The position numbers were made by a program, and so were the translations under genes. Below, in pieces: positions 40,284-49,440 of a stretch of 64,000 bases of DNA. The stretch's first letter is position 1, and each line of letters starts with the position of its first letter. This stretch comes from Vulcanimicrobium alpinum. Its GTDB lineage: Bacteria > Vulcanimicrobiota > Vulcanimicrobiia > Vulcanimicrobiales > Vulcanimicrobiaceae. The DNA lies in assembly GCF_027923555.1 (NCBI RefSeq), contig NZ_AP025523.1:1426001-1490000 (forward strand), read 5' to 3'. The notes below the pieces were generated by a model. That model saw only the letters and a program-made list of their open reading frames with translations, made no database searches and was not told the DNA's origin.

Positions 40284-40990
40284 TGCGCAAGCACGGCAAG
40301 CGTTTCAACAACATCGTCGCCGCTTTCGATCGCGACGCGCTCTACGCGCCCGCCGACGCCGCCGCGATCGTGAAGAAGAACGCGACCGCCAAGTTTAACG
40401 AAACGGTCGAGATTCACATCAAGCTCGGCGTCGATCCGAAGAAGTCGGATCAGAACGTCCGCGGCACCGTCAATCTTCCGCACGGCACCGGCCGCAGCGT
40501 GCGCGTGATCGCGTTTGCGAAGGGCGATGCCGCGCGTGCGGCGGAAGCCGCAGGCGCCGACGTCGTCGGTGAAGCCGATCTGATCGAGCGCGTCAAAGGC
40601 GGCTTCGCCGACTTCGACGTCGCCGTCGCGACGCCGGATATGATGCCGTCGATCGGTAAGGAACTCGGGCGCATCCTCGCGCAGAAGATGCCGAATCCGA
40701 AGTCCGGTACCGTGACGCCGAACATCGGCAACGCGGTGCGGGAGATCAAGAGCGGCAAGGTCGAGTATCGTCTCGACAAGACCGGGATCGTTCACACGAT
40801 CGTGGGCAAGGCGTCGTTCGACGAAGCGCAGCTCGCCGAGAACTTGGCGACGCTGCTCGACGCGATCGTGCGCGCGAAGCCGTCCGCCGCGAAGGGGACG
40901 TATCTCAAGTCGATCACGCTCACCTCGACGATGGGGCCGGGCGTCAAGGTCGACCCCGCCCGCATCAAAGCGACCGCCACCACGGCATAG
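40283..40990 (+). CDS. rplA: Ribosomal protein L1
   Basis: A 235-residue protein with the L1 signatures [31 protein letters not shown] and [16 protein letters not shown]1 binds 23S rRNA at the L1 stalk and in many bacteria represses its own operon. An intrinsic terminator lies 26 bases after its stop, so rplKA is a separate transcription unit from rplJL here. Confidence 0.97.
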   Translation: MRKHGKRFNNIVAAFDRDALYAPADAAAIVKKNATAKFNETVEIHIKLGVDPKKSDQNVRGTVNLPHGTGRSVRVIAFAKGDAARAAEAAGADVVGEADLIERVKGGFADFDVAVATPDMMPSIGKELGRILAQKMPNPKSGTVTPNIGNAVREIKSGKVEYRLDKTGIVHTIVGKASFDEAQLAENLATLLDAIVRAKPSAAKGTYLKSITLTSTMGPGVKVDPARIKATATTA

Positions 40991-41015
40991 TGCCGCGCGC
41001 GATGCATCGTAGCGA

Positions 41016-41045
41016 AGCCGGAGACGCGACGTCTCCGGCTTTTTT
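41016..41045 (+). terminator. Intrinsic terminator of rplKA
   Basis: An 11-bp perfect stem AGCCGGAGACG/CGTCTCCGGCT (41016-41026 and 41030-41040) with a 3-base loop is followed by TTTTT. It is a textbook Rho-independent terminator, overlapping the predicted start region of the next gene. Confidence 0.9.
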
Positions 41046-41781
41046 GCAGGCTCTGCTCTTCGATTTCGACGGTACCATCGCGGAGACCGAACGCAACGGA
41101 CATCGCGTGGCGTACAACCGCGCGTTCGCCGAATGCGGACTCGATTGGGAGTGGGACGTCGCGCGTTACGGTGAACTGCTCGCCGTCGCCGGCGGCAAGG
41201 AGCGGATGCGGCACTTCGTCGCGAACGAACGTCCGGATGCGCCGAGCGGGGCGGAACTCGACGGACTCATCGCGCGCGTCTACGCGGCGAAGCAGCGCCA
41301 CTTTGCCGCGCTCGCTCCCGTGATCGCGCTCCGTCCCGGCGTGCAGCGGCTGATGTGTGAAGCGCATGCGGCAGGCGTTCCGGTCGCGATCGCGACGACC
41401 GCGGCGCCGAGCGGCGTCGAGGCGGTACTCGCACGCGATCCGGAGGTGCGCGCGACGGTCGCGCTCATCGCCGCCGGCGACGTCGTGGCGCACAAGAAGC
41501 CGGCACCGGACATCTATCGTTGGGCCCTCGAGAAGCTCGGCGTGAGCCCTGCGTGCGCCGTTGCGCTCGAGGACTCGGCGATCGGCTTGAACGCTGCTCG
41601 GGCCGCCGGGCTGACGACGATCGTGACCGTCAGCGAGTACACCGCCGGCGAGGAGTTCGCCGGCGCAGCTGCCGTGCTCAGCGATCTGGGCGAACCCGGA
41701 CGGCCCGCCGCCGTGCTCGCGGGCGCCGCCCCCGCGCACGGCGTGGTCGACCTCGCGTTCTTGCGTACGCTGTCCCGCTGA
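41044..41781 (+). CDS. HAD-family hydrolase (CbbY/phosphoglucomutase-like)
   Basis: A 245-residue enzyme: motif I ALLFDFDGTIAETE, motif II around AIATTAAPS, motif III HKKPAPDIY, motif IV LEDSAIGLNAARAAG. Cap domain and order match CbbY-type sugar-phosphate phosphatases. An upstream GTG at 40990 is in frame, but the strong terminator lies inside that extension, and TTG 41044 gives a protein starting right at motif I like its relatives. How it is transcribed past the terminator is unclear. Confidence 0.8.
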   Translation: MQALLFDFDGTIAETERNGHRVAYNRAFAECGLDWEWDVARYGELLAVAGGKERMRHFVANERPDAPSGAELDGLIARVYAAKQRHFAALAPVIALRPGVQRLMCEAHAAGVPVAIATTAAPSGVEAVLARDPEVRATVALIAAGDVVAHKKPAPDIYRWALEKLGVSPACAVALEDSAIGLNAARAAGLTTIVTVSEYTAGEEFAGAAAVLSDLGEPGRPAAVLAGAAPAHGVVDLAFLRTLSR

Positions 41782-41869
41782 TGCGTGTGCGGAATCGTCG
41801 GAAGCCTGCGACCCTCGTCGGCGAATCCGAGACGCCGCGATCGAACGTCCGCGAACGCTGAGAGCGGCG

Positions 41870-42394
41870 ATGCGCGAAGCGTGGATCGCGATCGGCGTGC
41901 TCGTGCTGGGGGTCGTCGTGCCGTCGGGATGCGCGCACGGAGCGAACGCCGTGCAGTCGACGGCCGTCGACCCGCGCCTGCGCGCGAAGCAGATCGAACT
42001 CGCCGCCCGCGACCGGCGTGAGGACGCACGCCGCAGCGCCGCGATCGCGCGCGTCGCGTCCGCGTCTGCACGCGACGTCACGGGTCCGGACGCCACGGTC
42101 GAGCGGTTCGTCGTGCGGCTCGCAAACCGCGGGAACACGCGGATCGCGCGCATCGCCGGCGGCGTCACGGTGTACGATGCGCGCTCCGGCCGGCGGCTGG
42201 GTCTCTCGACGTTCGCGGCCGCCGCGGACGTCGCACCAGGCGAGACGCGCAGCCTGGCCGTCGCGATTCCAATGAGCGCGTTTGCGGAGGGTGCCGGCCC
42301 GCTTGCGCGCCTCGCGGGCGCGCCCAAACGCGTGGACGTCGACCTCACCGAGATCGGCTTCGCCTCCGGCGCGCGCGCGGGCGAACGCGAGTAG
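41870..42394 (+). CDS. Exported protein, possible lipoprotein, function unknown
   Basis: A 174-residue protein with a hydrophobic N-terminus (WIAIGVLVLGVVVPSGCAHG). The Cys after PSG could be lipidated, although Pro at -3 is atypical. The mature part has a charged helix (ARDRRE...RRSAAI) and a C-terminal beta domain (VERFVVRLANRGNTRIARIA, then VDVDLTEIGFASGA) resembling FxLYD/DUF-type Ig-like folds. No role is evident. Confidence 0.6.
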   Translation: MREAWIAIGVLVLGVVVPSGCAHGANAVQSTAVDPRLRAKQIELAARDRREDARRSAAIARVASASARDVTGPDATVERFVVRLANRGNTRIARIAGGVTVYDARSGRRLGLSTFAAAADVAPGETRSLAVAIPMSAFAEGAGPLARLAGAPKRVDVDLTEIGFASGARAGERE

Positions 42395-42412
42395 AGCGCG
42401 AAGAACGGCGCG

Positions 42413-43192
42413 GTGACGGCGCTGTATGGGGTTCTGGCCTGGCTTCTGCTGATCGTCGCGTGCACGCTCGCGGCCGCAATCGCGGTCGGCGGACTGACGC
42501 TCGTGCACGCGCGCTTCCGCGGCATCGATTTCGTCCAGCACAACGAGGTCGGCGGCTTCATCATCGCCGTCGTCGGAACGCTCTACGCGGTGCTGGTCGC
42601 CTTCGTCGTCGCGATCGTGTGGCAGCAGTTCGAGGGCAGCGAATCTCGTGCCGGAGTCGAGGCCGCCGATGCGGCGACGGTGTGGCACGCCGCCGCCGGT
42701 CTCCCCGAACCGCTTGGCGCGCAGACGCGCGGCGCGATGGTCGGCTTCGCGCGCACGATGATCGACGAGGAGTGGCCAGCGATGCGCCACGGCGGAGAGA
42801 GCCCGCACGCCGAGGCGGCGATCACCGGGACGATCCACGCGATCGCGCGGTTCCGCCCCGCCGACGCCGGCGAAGCGAACCTGCAGGCGCAGCTGCTGCG
42901 AAGCGTCGAGGATCTGCACGACGCGCGCCATCAGCGGCTGCAGGACAACAAGACCGCGATCTCCGGATTTCAATGGCTCGTCCTCGATCTCGGCGCGATC
43001 ATCGTGATCGGGTTCTGCTACCTCTTCGGGCTGCAGAACAGCGTGGTGCACCGCATCATGACGGGTGCGGTTGCGTGCATGATCGCGTCGACGTTCGTGC
43101 TGATCTTCGAACTCGACTTTCCGTTCCGCGGCGATCTGGCGGTCTCGCCGGAGCCGTGGCAGACGTTTCTGCGCAGCATCGGCGCGCTGTAG
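42413..43192 (+). CDS. DUF4239 membrane protein
   Basis: A 259-residue protein with four predicted helices, two at the N-terminus and two near the C-terminus. HNEVGGFIIAVVGTLYAVLV followed by FVVAIVWQQFEGSE is the DUF4239 (bestrophin-like) signature. An acidic/helical loop faces the cytosol. Function is unknown. GTG 42413 is used, 18 bases after the previous gene. Confidence 0.75.
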   Translation: MTALYGVLAWLLLIVACTLAAAIAVGGLTLVHARFRGIDFVQHNEVGGFIIAVVGTLYAVLVAFVVAIVWQQFEGSESRAGVEAADAATVWHAAAGLPEPLGAQTRGAMVGFARTMIDEEWPAMRHGGESPHAEAAITGTIHAIARFRPADAGEANLQAQLLRSVEDLHDARHQRLQDNKTAISGFQWLVLDLGAIIVIGFCYLFGLQNSVVHRIMTGAVACMIASTFVLIFELDFPFRGDLAVSPEPWQTFLRSIGAL

Positions 43193-43199
43193 GGCGCGC

Positions 43200-43967
43200 C
43201 TATTCGGGCGGCCGGCGCAGCCTCCGCAGCGTGCCGAGCCCGGTGAATCCGAAGCGCGCCGCGCAGCGCGCCGTCGCGCCGCCGGCGACGCCCTTGGTGA
43301 AGGCGCGCGCGGCACCGCGTCCGGCCGCCGCATACAGGCGCGCGGCGAACATCGCGCGCTGCGCGCCGCGTCCGCGAAACGCGGGGAGCACCGCGCCGGA
43401 GTAGAGGACTGCTGCATCGCCCGCGATCCCGGCCGCGCCGACGCCGATGTCGGACCCGTCGAGCGACGCGATCACGAGGACGTGCGCCGCCGCGGCGTTG
43501 AGCGCCGCGGTCCGGCGCAGCAGCCCGGCCTCGATCGACTGGTCGGCCAGGCCGCGGATCAGCAGGTCGGTCCACGCCCGCCGGTCGGTCGTCGTCCGCA
43601 CCGAGACCAGGCCCTCGGGCGGCAGCACGTCGAGCGTCCCGGCAAACGCGGCGAGTTCGAGCCCGTCGTCGCCGTAGCCGCGTTCGCGGAAGAGCGCCCC
43701 ATCGCGTTCGAGGGTCGCGGCCGAGAGCTCGAACCGCGACGGCAGGCGCCGGGCGGCGTAGAAGGCCTCCACCACGTCGAGGTCGTCGGGGCGCACCGCG
43801 CGCGCGCTGCCGGCGCCGATCGCGTAGTCGAGCAGGGTCCCGGTCACGCACAGAGCATAGCCCCCGGCCACGGCGACCGCGCCGTCGCCGGCGGTCCCCG
43901 CGTCGACGTTGCGGTTGCGCAGGAAACCGGCCCAGAAGGCGGCCTCGGCCCGGGCTCCGTCACTCAC
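43200..43967 (-). CDS. GNAT-type acetyltransferase
   Basis: A 255-residue protein. The C-terminal half carries a GNAT fold: GAAGIAGDAAVLYSGAVLPA followed by FRGRGAQRAMFAARLYAA (the acetyl-CoA pyrophosphate loop, R-G-R-G-A) and ARFGFTGLGTL. The N-terminal half looks like a second, degenerate GNAT unit. GTG 43967 is the start; its region overlaps the rplJ promoter on the other strand. Substrate unknown. Confidence 0.75.
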   Translation of the reverse strand: MSDGARAEAAFWAGFLRNRNVDAGTAGDGAVAVAGGYALCVTGTLLDYAIGAGSARAVRPDDLDVVEAFYAARRLPSRFELSAATLERDGALFRERGYGDDGLELAAFAGTLDVLPPEGLVSVRTTTDRRAWTDLLIRGLADQSIEAGLLRRTAALNAAAAHVLVIASLDGSDIGVGAAGIAGDAAVLYSGAVLPAFRGRGAQRAMFAARLYAAAGRGAARAFTKGVAGGATARCAARFGFTGLGTLRRLRRPPE

Positions 43968-43969
43968 GG

Positions 43970-43999
43970 TTGACGCGACGCCCCGGTGCGTGATATAAG
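43970..43999 (+). promoter_or_regulatory. Putative rplJL promoter
   Basis: TTGACG (43970-43975) and TATAAG (43994-43999), 18 bp apart, form a strong-looking promoter about 190 bases before rplJ, leaving a long leader as expected for L10 autoregulation. Confidence 0.65.
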
Positions 44000-44004
44000 G
44001 TGCG

Positions 44005-44187
44005 TTGGCTCCAATGACCACAGGTCGACTCCCACCGGGGTCGGTAATGTGCGCTCTCACGAACGCACGCCTGCCGAGGACGCACTCTCGATGTACTCCG
44101 ATGAGCCTTTGCGGCTCGTCCCGAGCCTGTCGAAAGACGCCTCGCCGTGTCGGCGGAGGTGTTTTTCTTTCCCTCTCGGAGCACACG
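44005..44187 (+). promoter_or_regulatory. rplJ leader (L10-type) with attenuator hairpin
   Basis: The about 180-base leader before rplJ is where L10(L12)4 normally binds to repress translation. Near its end (44137-44170), a hairpin with ACGCCTC-GCCG pairing to CGGC-G-GAGGTGT (one bulged G) and a TTTTTCTTT tract looks like an intrinsic terminator 18 bases before the ATG, so attenuation is also possible. I did not verify the L10 kink-turn consensus. Confidence 0.6.
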
Positions 44188-44721
44188 ATGCCGACCGCGA
44201 AAAAAGAAGCGACGATCGAAGAACTCCGCGAGAAGATCGCAGGCGCGAAGAATCTGTTCTTCACCAACTACGCCGGACTGACCGTCGAAGAGATCACGAA
44301 GCTCCGCAACGAGCTTCGCAAAGACGGCAGCACCTACGGCGTCGTTAAGAACACGCTCTTCAAGCGTGCTGCAGGCGACGACCTCGCCTCGCAGCTCGAT
44401 GCGATCCTCGCGGGTCCGACGGGCGTCGTCTTCGCCGGCGACGATCCCGTCGCTCCGGCGAAGGCCCTCAAGACCTTCTCCGATCAGACCAAAGCGGTCG
44501 ACGTCAAAGCTGCGTACATCGACGGAAAACTCGTCGATGCGTCGCAAGTTCAGGCGCTCGCCGCACTTCCTCCCAAAATCGAGCTGCTCGCAAAACTCGT
44601 CGGGTCGCTCAAATCGCCGCTGTACGGTCTCGTCACCGTCCTCTCCGGCAACCAGAGCGGACTCGTCCGCGTCCTCAATGCGATCCGCGAGCAGAAGAGC
44701 GCGGATCAGCCCGCTGCGTAA
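44188..44721 (+). CDS. rplJ: Ribosomal protein L10
   Basis: A 177-residue protein with KEATIEELREKIAGAKNLFF, NYAGLTVEEITKLRNELR and YGVVKNTLFKRAA, the L10 signatures. The C-terminal helix (LVRVLNAIREQKSAD) anchors L7/L12 dimers. ATG 44188 is preceded by CGGAG. It is 18 bases before rplL. Confidence 0.96.
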   Translation: MPTAKKEATIEELREKIAGAKNLFFTNYAGLTVEEITKLRNELRKDGSTYGVVKNTLFKRAAGDDLASQLDAILAGPTGVVFAGDDPVAPAKALKTFSDQTKAVDVKAAYIDGKLVDASQVQALAALPPKIELLAKLVGSLKSPLYGLVTVLSGNQSGLVRVLNAIREQKSADQPAA

Positions 44722-44739
44722 TCAGGAGCCTCACGTATC

Positions 44740-45108
44740 ATGGCAGTCGCCGAACTCATCGATCAGATCGACAAACTCACCGTCCTCGAACTCGCCGACC
44801 TCGTCAAGCAGCTCGAAGAGAAGTACGGCGTGAGCGCCGCCGCGCCGGTTGCCGCCGCCGCCGCGCCCGCCGCCGCCGCCGCCCCCGCCGCCGAGAAGAC
44901 CGAATTCGACGTCGTCCTCGACGACTTCGGCGCGGAAAAGATCAAGGTCATCAAGGCCGTCCGCGAGATCACGAATCTCGGCCTCACCGAAGCGAAAGCG
45001 TTCGTCGAGAGCGCGCCCAAGCCGGTCAAGGAAGGCATCCCCAAGGCCGAGGCCGAGGAGATCGTCAAGAAGCTCACCGACGCCGGCGCAAAGGCCTCGA
45101 TCAAGTAA
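44740..45108 (+). CDS. rplL: Ribosomal protein L7/L12
   Basis: A 122-residue protein of standard length: N-terminal dimerisation helices ([20 protein letters not shown]), an Ala-rich hinge (residues about 37-52) and the C-terminal domain ([20 protein letters not shown]). It recruits translation factors. rpoB, which normally follows, is not present here. Confidence 0.97.
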   Translation: MAVAELIDQIDKLTVLELADLVKQLEEKYGVSAAAPVAAAAAPAAAAAPAAEKTEFDVVLDDFGAEKIKVIKAVREITNLGLTEAKAFVESAPKPVKEGIPKAEAEEIVKKLTDAGAKASIK

Positions 45109-45133
45109 ACCGCGCCCGCCGCGAAAACGGAGA

Positions 45134-45165
45134 GCCCGCGCCGGTATGACGCGGGCCCTTTTTTC
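45134..45165 (+). terminator. Intrinsic terminator of rplJL
   Basis: GCCCGCG (45134-45140) pairs with CGCGGGC (45150-45156), followed by CCTTTTTT. This ends the rplJL transcript and separates it from the next gene. Confidence 0.85.
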
Positions 45166-45223
45166 GCTTGCGTCGGAGGCGCACGCGAGCGCCCGGGCGT
45201 AGTGCGGACTCGGGAGGTGCGCG

Positions 45224-46434
45224 ATGCGGGGATTCGCCCCGGCCGCAGCGGCGGCGGTGACGGCGGTCGCGATCGCGGCGGCCGCCGCGTTCGGTCAAGG
45301 ACCGTCGCAGAACGTCGTCAGCGATCCCGGCTTCGAGCTGCCGGCGCTGCACGCGTGGTCTCAGTGCGGTACCGTCAACGCCCGCGTGACGACGGCAACG
45401 GCGCATAGCGGCACGCATGCGATGCGCGCGGGCTCGTCCTCGCGCACGAGCGGCGAGATCGACGGTGACGCCGGACTCTGCCAGCGCGTCACGATCCCCG
45501 TCAGCGCGGTGCTGACGTTCTGGCTCAACGGGATCACCGACGAGACCTCCGCCGAGTTTTCGTATCAATCCGCGGAACTGCTCGACGACGAAGGCAACAC
45601 CGTCGCGACGCTCTGGCAGGCGTCGTTGCAGACCAACGGCTGGGCGCGCAAGACCGTCGATCTCTCGGCATTCGCGGGGAAAACGCTGCGGCTCTATTTC
45701 GGCGTCCACGGCAACGGCTACGCGAAACGCTTCACGATCCTCTACGTCGACGACGTCACGGTGAGCGGCGGCGGCGCGCCCGCGACGCCGGCCGCCACGG
45801 GCGTGCCGACGTCCGCGCCCGTGGGGTCGCCGAGCGCCGCGCCGGCGACGCCGGCCGGCGGGCCGACGCCGATCCCCGCGCCGCAGGCCGGCGGTCCGGC
45901 GACCTGCGGGACCCACTGCGGGACGGAGCGCTGGCACGTGAAGACGCTCAGCGATCCGTTCGCCTCGCAGATCGATCGCAACGTGCGCATCACGACCGTC
46001 GACGAACTGGTCCACGCGCCGGTTCCGAGGGGATGTCGGCGCGCGCCGACAACGTGCGCTTCGCACCGTGGGAACTGCAGGCAGTGCAGGTGCGCGCGAC
46101 GATCGTCGGTTGGAAGATCGAGAACGACAACGACTATCACATCGTGATCGCCGATCCGGGCAACCCGGGCGAGACGATGATCGCCGAACCGCCGTCGTCG
46201 GCATGCTCGGGCGCGTGCTCGTCAGGGTACGGCGCGCTCTTCCAATCGGCGCGGCAGGCGTTCGTGGCCTGCATGGGCGATCCGCCGGCGCAGTTCGGCT
46301 ACCGCAACACCACGATCGTCGCGGTGATCACCGGCGTCCCGATGTTCGATGTCCTGCACGGGCAGACCGGCGTCGCCCCCAACGGCATCGAGATCCATCC
46401 GGTAATCAGCGTAACGTTCGAATCCGGCTGCTGA
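45224..46434 (+). pseudogene. Exported two-domain protein interrupted by a frameshift
   Basis: From 45224 the frame encodes a signal peptide (AAVTAVAIAAAAAFGQG), a carbohydrate-binding-like beta-sandwich (VVSDPGFELPALHAWSQCGT, DLSAFAGKTLRLYFGVHGNG), a Pro/Ala/Thr linker and RWHVKTLSDPFASQIDRNVR. Near 46025-46035 the frame shifts, and the rest continues from about 46033 as VRATIVGWKIENDNDYHIVI and PGETMIAEPPSSACSGACSS to 46434. The C-terminal block is a conserved domain of unknown function often following KTLSD. One indel separates the halves; it is a genuine lesion or a sequence error. Confidence 0.75.
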
Positions 46435-46437
46435 CCG

Positions 46438-48483
46438 CTACCAGATCCGGCAGCTGTTCGCGCGCACCATCGCGTCGCCGGCGGCGCACGCGAACGCGGT
46501 GCGGAACTCTGGCATGTTGGAGAGCGTGCCGATGACGCGATACGCATCGTCGGGGTGCGGGTCGGTCGCGGCCTGGCGCCGCCGGGCGTCGTCGGTCTCG
46601 ATCGACCGCCACACCTGCGCGTACGCTAGGAAGAAGCGCTGCGCGGGTGTGAAGCCGTCGATCGTTTTTCCGGCCTGGTACTGCGGCGTCTTCATGAACG
46701 CGTTGAATGCGATCGTCGTGCCGCCGAGGTCGGCGATCGCCTCGCCCTGCACCTGTTTGCCGATGATGTGCGTCCCGGGCACCGGCTCGAATGACGAAAA
46801 CTCGTCGATGATGCACTGCGCGCGCTGCGAGAAGGCGGCGGTGTCGGCGGAAGTCCACCAGTCGCGCAGGTTGCCCTTCGCGTCGCAAGCGCCGTCCCTG
46901 ATCGTCGAATCCGTGCGTCATCTCGTGACCGATGACGGCGCCGATCGCGCCGTAATTCACCGCATCGTCGGCCGCCGGGTTGAAGAAGACGCCGCCGAGG
47001 ATCCCGGCCGGAAACACGATCTCGCTGTTGGACGGGTTGTAGGAGGCGTTGACCGTCGAGGGCGTCATCCCCCAGCGCGCGCGGTTCGTCGGCGTGCCGA
47101 TCTGCGCGAGCTGACGCGCCGCGTCGAAGCGCGCCACGGCGAGCTGGTTCGCCGCATAGGCGCGCGAGCGACGGAGAGCTTCGCGTAATCTTCCCACACG
47201 TCCGGATAGCCGATCTTCTTGGTGAACGCGGCCAGCTTCGTCTCGGCTTCGGCCTTGGTCTGCGGCGACATCCAGTCGAGGGTCCGGATATCGTCGGCGA
47301 GTGTTGCCTGGAGATTCGCGACGAGGGCCTGCGCACGGACCTTCGCGGCGGCTGGGAAATAGCGCGCGACGTAGACGCGGCCGAGGACGTCGCGCAGCGA
47401 CTGGTCGGTCGCGACGGTGCAGATCTCCGAGCGCGGGCGGCGCGTCGTGACGCCGAGCAGCACGCCGGCTGCGGAACGCGAAGCGCGTATCGTCGAACGT
47501 CTTCGGAAGGTCGGCGGCGTACGCATCGATCACGTGCAGCCGCAAGTTGTTCTTCCACACGCCCAGCGGCGTCATTGCGAGCAGGCGATCCTAGGCGGCG
47601 GTGACGTTCGGGAGGGTCACGTTCACGGTGTCGAAACCGGTCGCGCGGAACGACGAGAAGTTCGCATTCCACGGAATGTCGGGTGCGACCGCGGGCAGCT
47701 TCGAGAGCGGCGTGGGATGGTAGGTCAGCTGCGGATCGCGGAATTCGGTGCGGTCCGGAATGGCCTTCGCTAACGCGGTCTCGAGCGCGACGACGGCCGC
47801 CGCTTCCGACGCCGCGTCGGCATCGCCGAGGTTCGCGAACTGCGCGGCGGCGTACTTGAGGTATTCACCGCGATAGTACGGATACTTGCCGTCGTCGTTG
47901 AGGTAGTACTTGCGGTCGCCGAGCAGCAGCCCGCCGACTACGAGCGACGCGATCTGCTTGTTCGAATCGAGCAGATCCGCGCGCGAACTCAAGGTGAGGT
48001 TCGTCCCGACGGCGGCCTGCTGCAGGGCCGCCGTCGTCGCGACCAGATCCGGCACGTTGCGGATCGCGGCGATCCGATCGAGCAGCGGCTGGATCGGGGT
48101 GAGGCCGGCCGCCTCGATCCCCGCCTGGTCCATGCCGGACGCGTGGAAATCGCGCAGCTTCTGTTCGTCGCTTCCCGCCGGAGCGGCGGCGTTCTTCGCG
48201 ACCTCGTCGAGGATCGCGGCGAGGTGGGCGCATTCTCGTCGGCCAGCGCGTCGAAGCCGCCGTAACGTGATTTTCCGGGCGGGATCGCGTGCGTCTTGCG
48301 CCATCCTCCGGTCGCGAACTGCACGAAGCCGTCGCACGCTCTGCACGTGGTGTCGAGGTTGGCGAGGTCGAGCGCCTTCGCCGGCGGCGTCGGCGCCTGC
48401 GCGCGCGCGGCAAGCGTTGTCGTCAACACTGCTGCCAGGGCGGCGGCGCCCGGCGAACGGATCGCGAGTCGAATCGGGTGCAC
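46438..48483 (-). pseudogene. M13 (neprilysin/PepO-like) metallopeptidase gene with multiple lesions
   Basis: Reading leftwards from ATG 48483: signal peptide and FVQFATGGWRKTHAIPPGKS, frame change near 48235, LLLGDRKYYLNDDGKYPYYR, in-frame TAG at 47591-47593, LHVIDAYAADLPKTFDDTRF, frame change near 47470, LRDVLGRVYVARYFPAAAKV, frame change near 47170, YGAIGAVIGHEMTHGFDDQG (zinc HExxH), frame change near 46885, GEAIADLGGTTIAFNAFMKT and finally FACAAGDAMVRANSCRIW. All M13 landmarks are still readable, yet at least four frameshifts and one stop break it. Translation of an active enzyme is impossible as sequenced. Confidence 0.88.
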
Positions 48484-48510
48484 CAGTTCGGAATCTCCGC
48501 AAGAAATAAT

Positions 48511-48534
48511 AAAGCCCGGGCGGTGCCGGGCTTT
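48511..48534 (-). terminator. Intrinsic terminator of the M48 peptidase gene
   Basis: AAAGCCCGG (48511-48519) and CCGGGCTTT (48526-48534) form a 9-bp stem with a 6-base loop; on the minus strand it is followed by ATTATTTCTT. It lies 28 bases after the M48 stop and before the M13 pseudogene. Confidence 0.8.
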
Positions 48535-48561
48535 AGCGCGGGCCGGGGTGCAACCCTCCCG

Positions 48562-49440
48562 TCAGTATTTGTAGCCGGAGCCGGCCGGAAACATCCCCTT
48601 GCCCTTGCCGTGCGTCGAATGAAGCGGGCGATACGACGTCGTTTTCGCGCCGGCACCGTTCAGCGGCGTCGCGTACGCCGTGTTCGACGAGAAGCGGCCG
48701 AAGGTCGCGGGATCGTCGCGGAACTCTTGCTCGAGCGCGGCGATGCGCGCCTGATCGGAGGGGTGATCGGAGAGGAAGTTCGGCGGTGCGTTGGTGTCGG
48801 CGGTCTGAAAGCGTTTGAACAGCCAGACCATCCCCCACGGGTTCGAGCCGGCTTGCGCGCACGTGAGCGCACCCTTCGCGTCGGCCGCGGCCTCCACGTC
48901 GCGCGAATAGCGCAGCGACTGCACCGTGAAGCCGATGTTCGCGATCTGACCGATCGTGTTGCTGTAGCGGCCGCCGGTCGCGATGTTCGCGAGGATGTCG
49001 CCGATCGTGTAGGCGGTCGCGGCGCGCTGTTGCTTCTGATAGAGGTGCAGGACGTCGTGGTGGATGTCGTGCGACGTCTCGTGGCAGAGTACGCCGGCAA
49101 GCTCCTCGCGATTCTGCACGAACTTCATCAGCGAGTCGGTGACGTAGACGTTGCCCCCGGGGACGGCGAAGGCGTTGGGCTGCGTCTCGTGGACCAGGAT
49201 GAATTGAAAGGGATGGTAGTACTGGGGATCCGCGACGCGTTTGATCTGCTGGGCGATGGGATTGAGAAGTGCGTAATACGGCGAACTGCCGATGAGTTCG
49301 CCCTTTTTCTGAAGCGCCTGGTACTCTTGCTGCCCGATCTGCGTCTCGATTTGATCGTCCGACGCGGACTGGGCCGCCGCCGGGACGATCCCCGCCAGCG
49401 AGAGCGAAAGGCCGAGCAGCGCGGCCGCAAACCGTTTCAT
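48562..49440 (-). CDS. M48-family metallopeptidase
   Basis: A 292-residue exported protein with signal peptide (AAALLGLSLSLAGIVPAAAQ). The zinc motif HETSH is in LAGVLCHETSHDIHHDVLH and the third ligand Glu in SRDVEAAADAKGA. FILVHETQPNAFAVPGGNVY precedes the active site as in BepA/LoiP-type M48B proteases that clear misfolded outer-membrane or envelope proteins. FLSDHPSDQARIAAL is the conserved C-terminal substrate-site segment. ATG 49440 is used. Confidence 0.9.
   Translation of the reverse strand: MKRFAAALLGLSLSLAGIVPAAAQSASDDQIETQIGQQEYQALQKKGELIGSSPYYALLNPIAQQIKRVADPQYYHPFQFILVHETQPNAFAVPGGNVYVTDSLMKFVQNREELAGVLCHETSHDIHHDVLHLYQKQQRAATAYTIGDILANIATGGRYSNTIGQIANIGFTVQSLRYSRDVEAAADAKGALTCAQAGSNPWGMVWLFKRFQTADTNAPPNFLSDHPSDQARIAALEQEFRDDPATFGRFSSNTAYATPLNGAGAKTTSYRPLHSTHGKGKGMFPAGSGYKY

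Noticed and set aside
41785-41830. CGIVGS at the start of a short frame after the HAD gene, as in glutamine amidotransferases (GlmS, AsnB)
   Set aside because: The following residues do not continue the amidotransferase domain; a six-residue match is likely chance.
43960-44547. Minus-strand frame across the rplJ leader and gene
   Set aside because: Antisense shadow of rplJ with Arg/Asp-rich composition.
47591-47593. In-frame TAG in the M13 gene as amber recoding (pyrrolysine)
   Set aside because: Several frameshifts break the same gene, so pseudogenisation or error is simpler, and no recoding machinery is seen.
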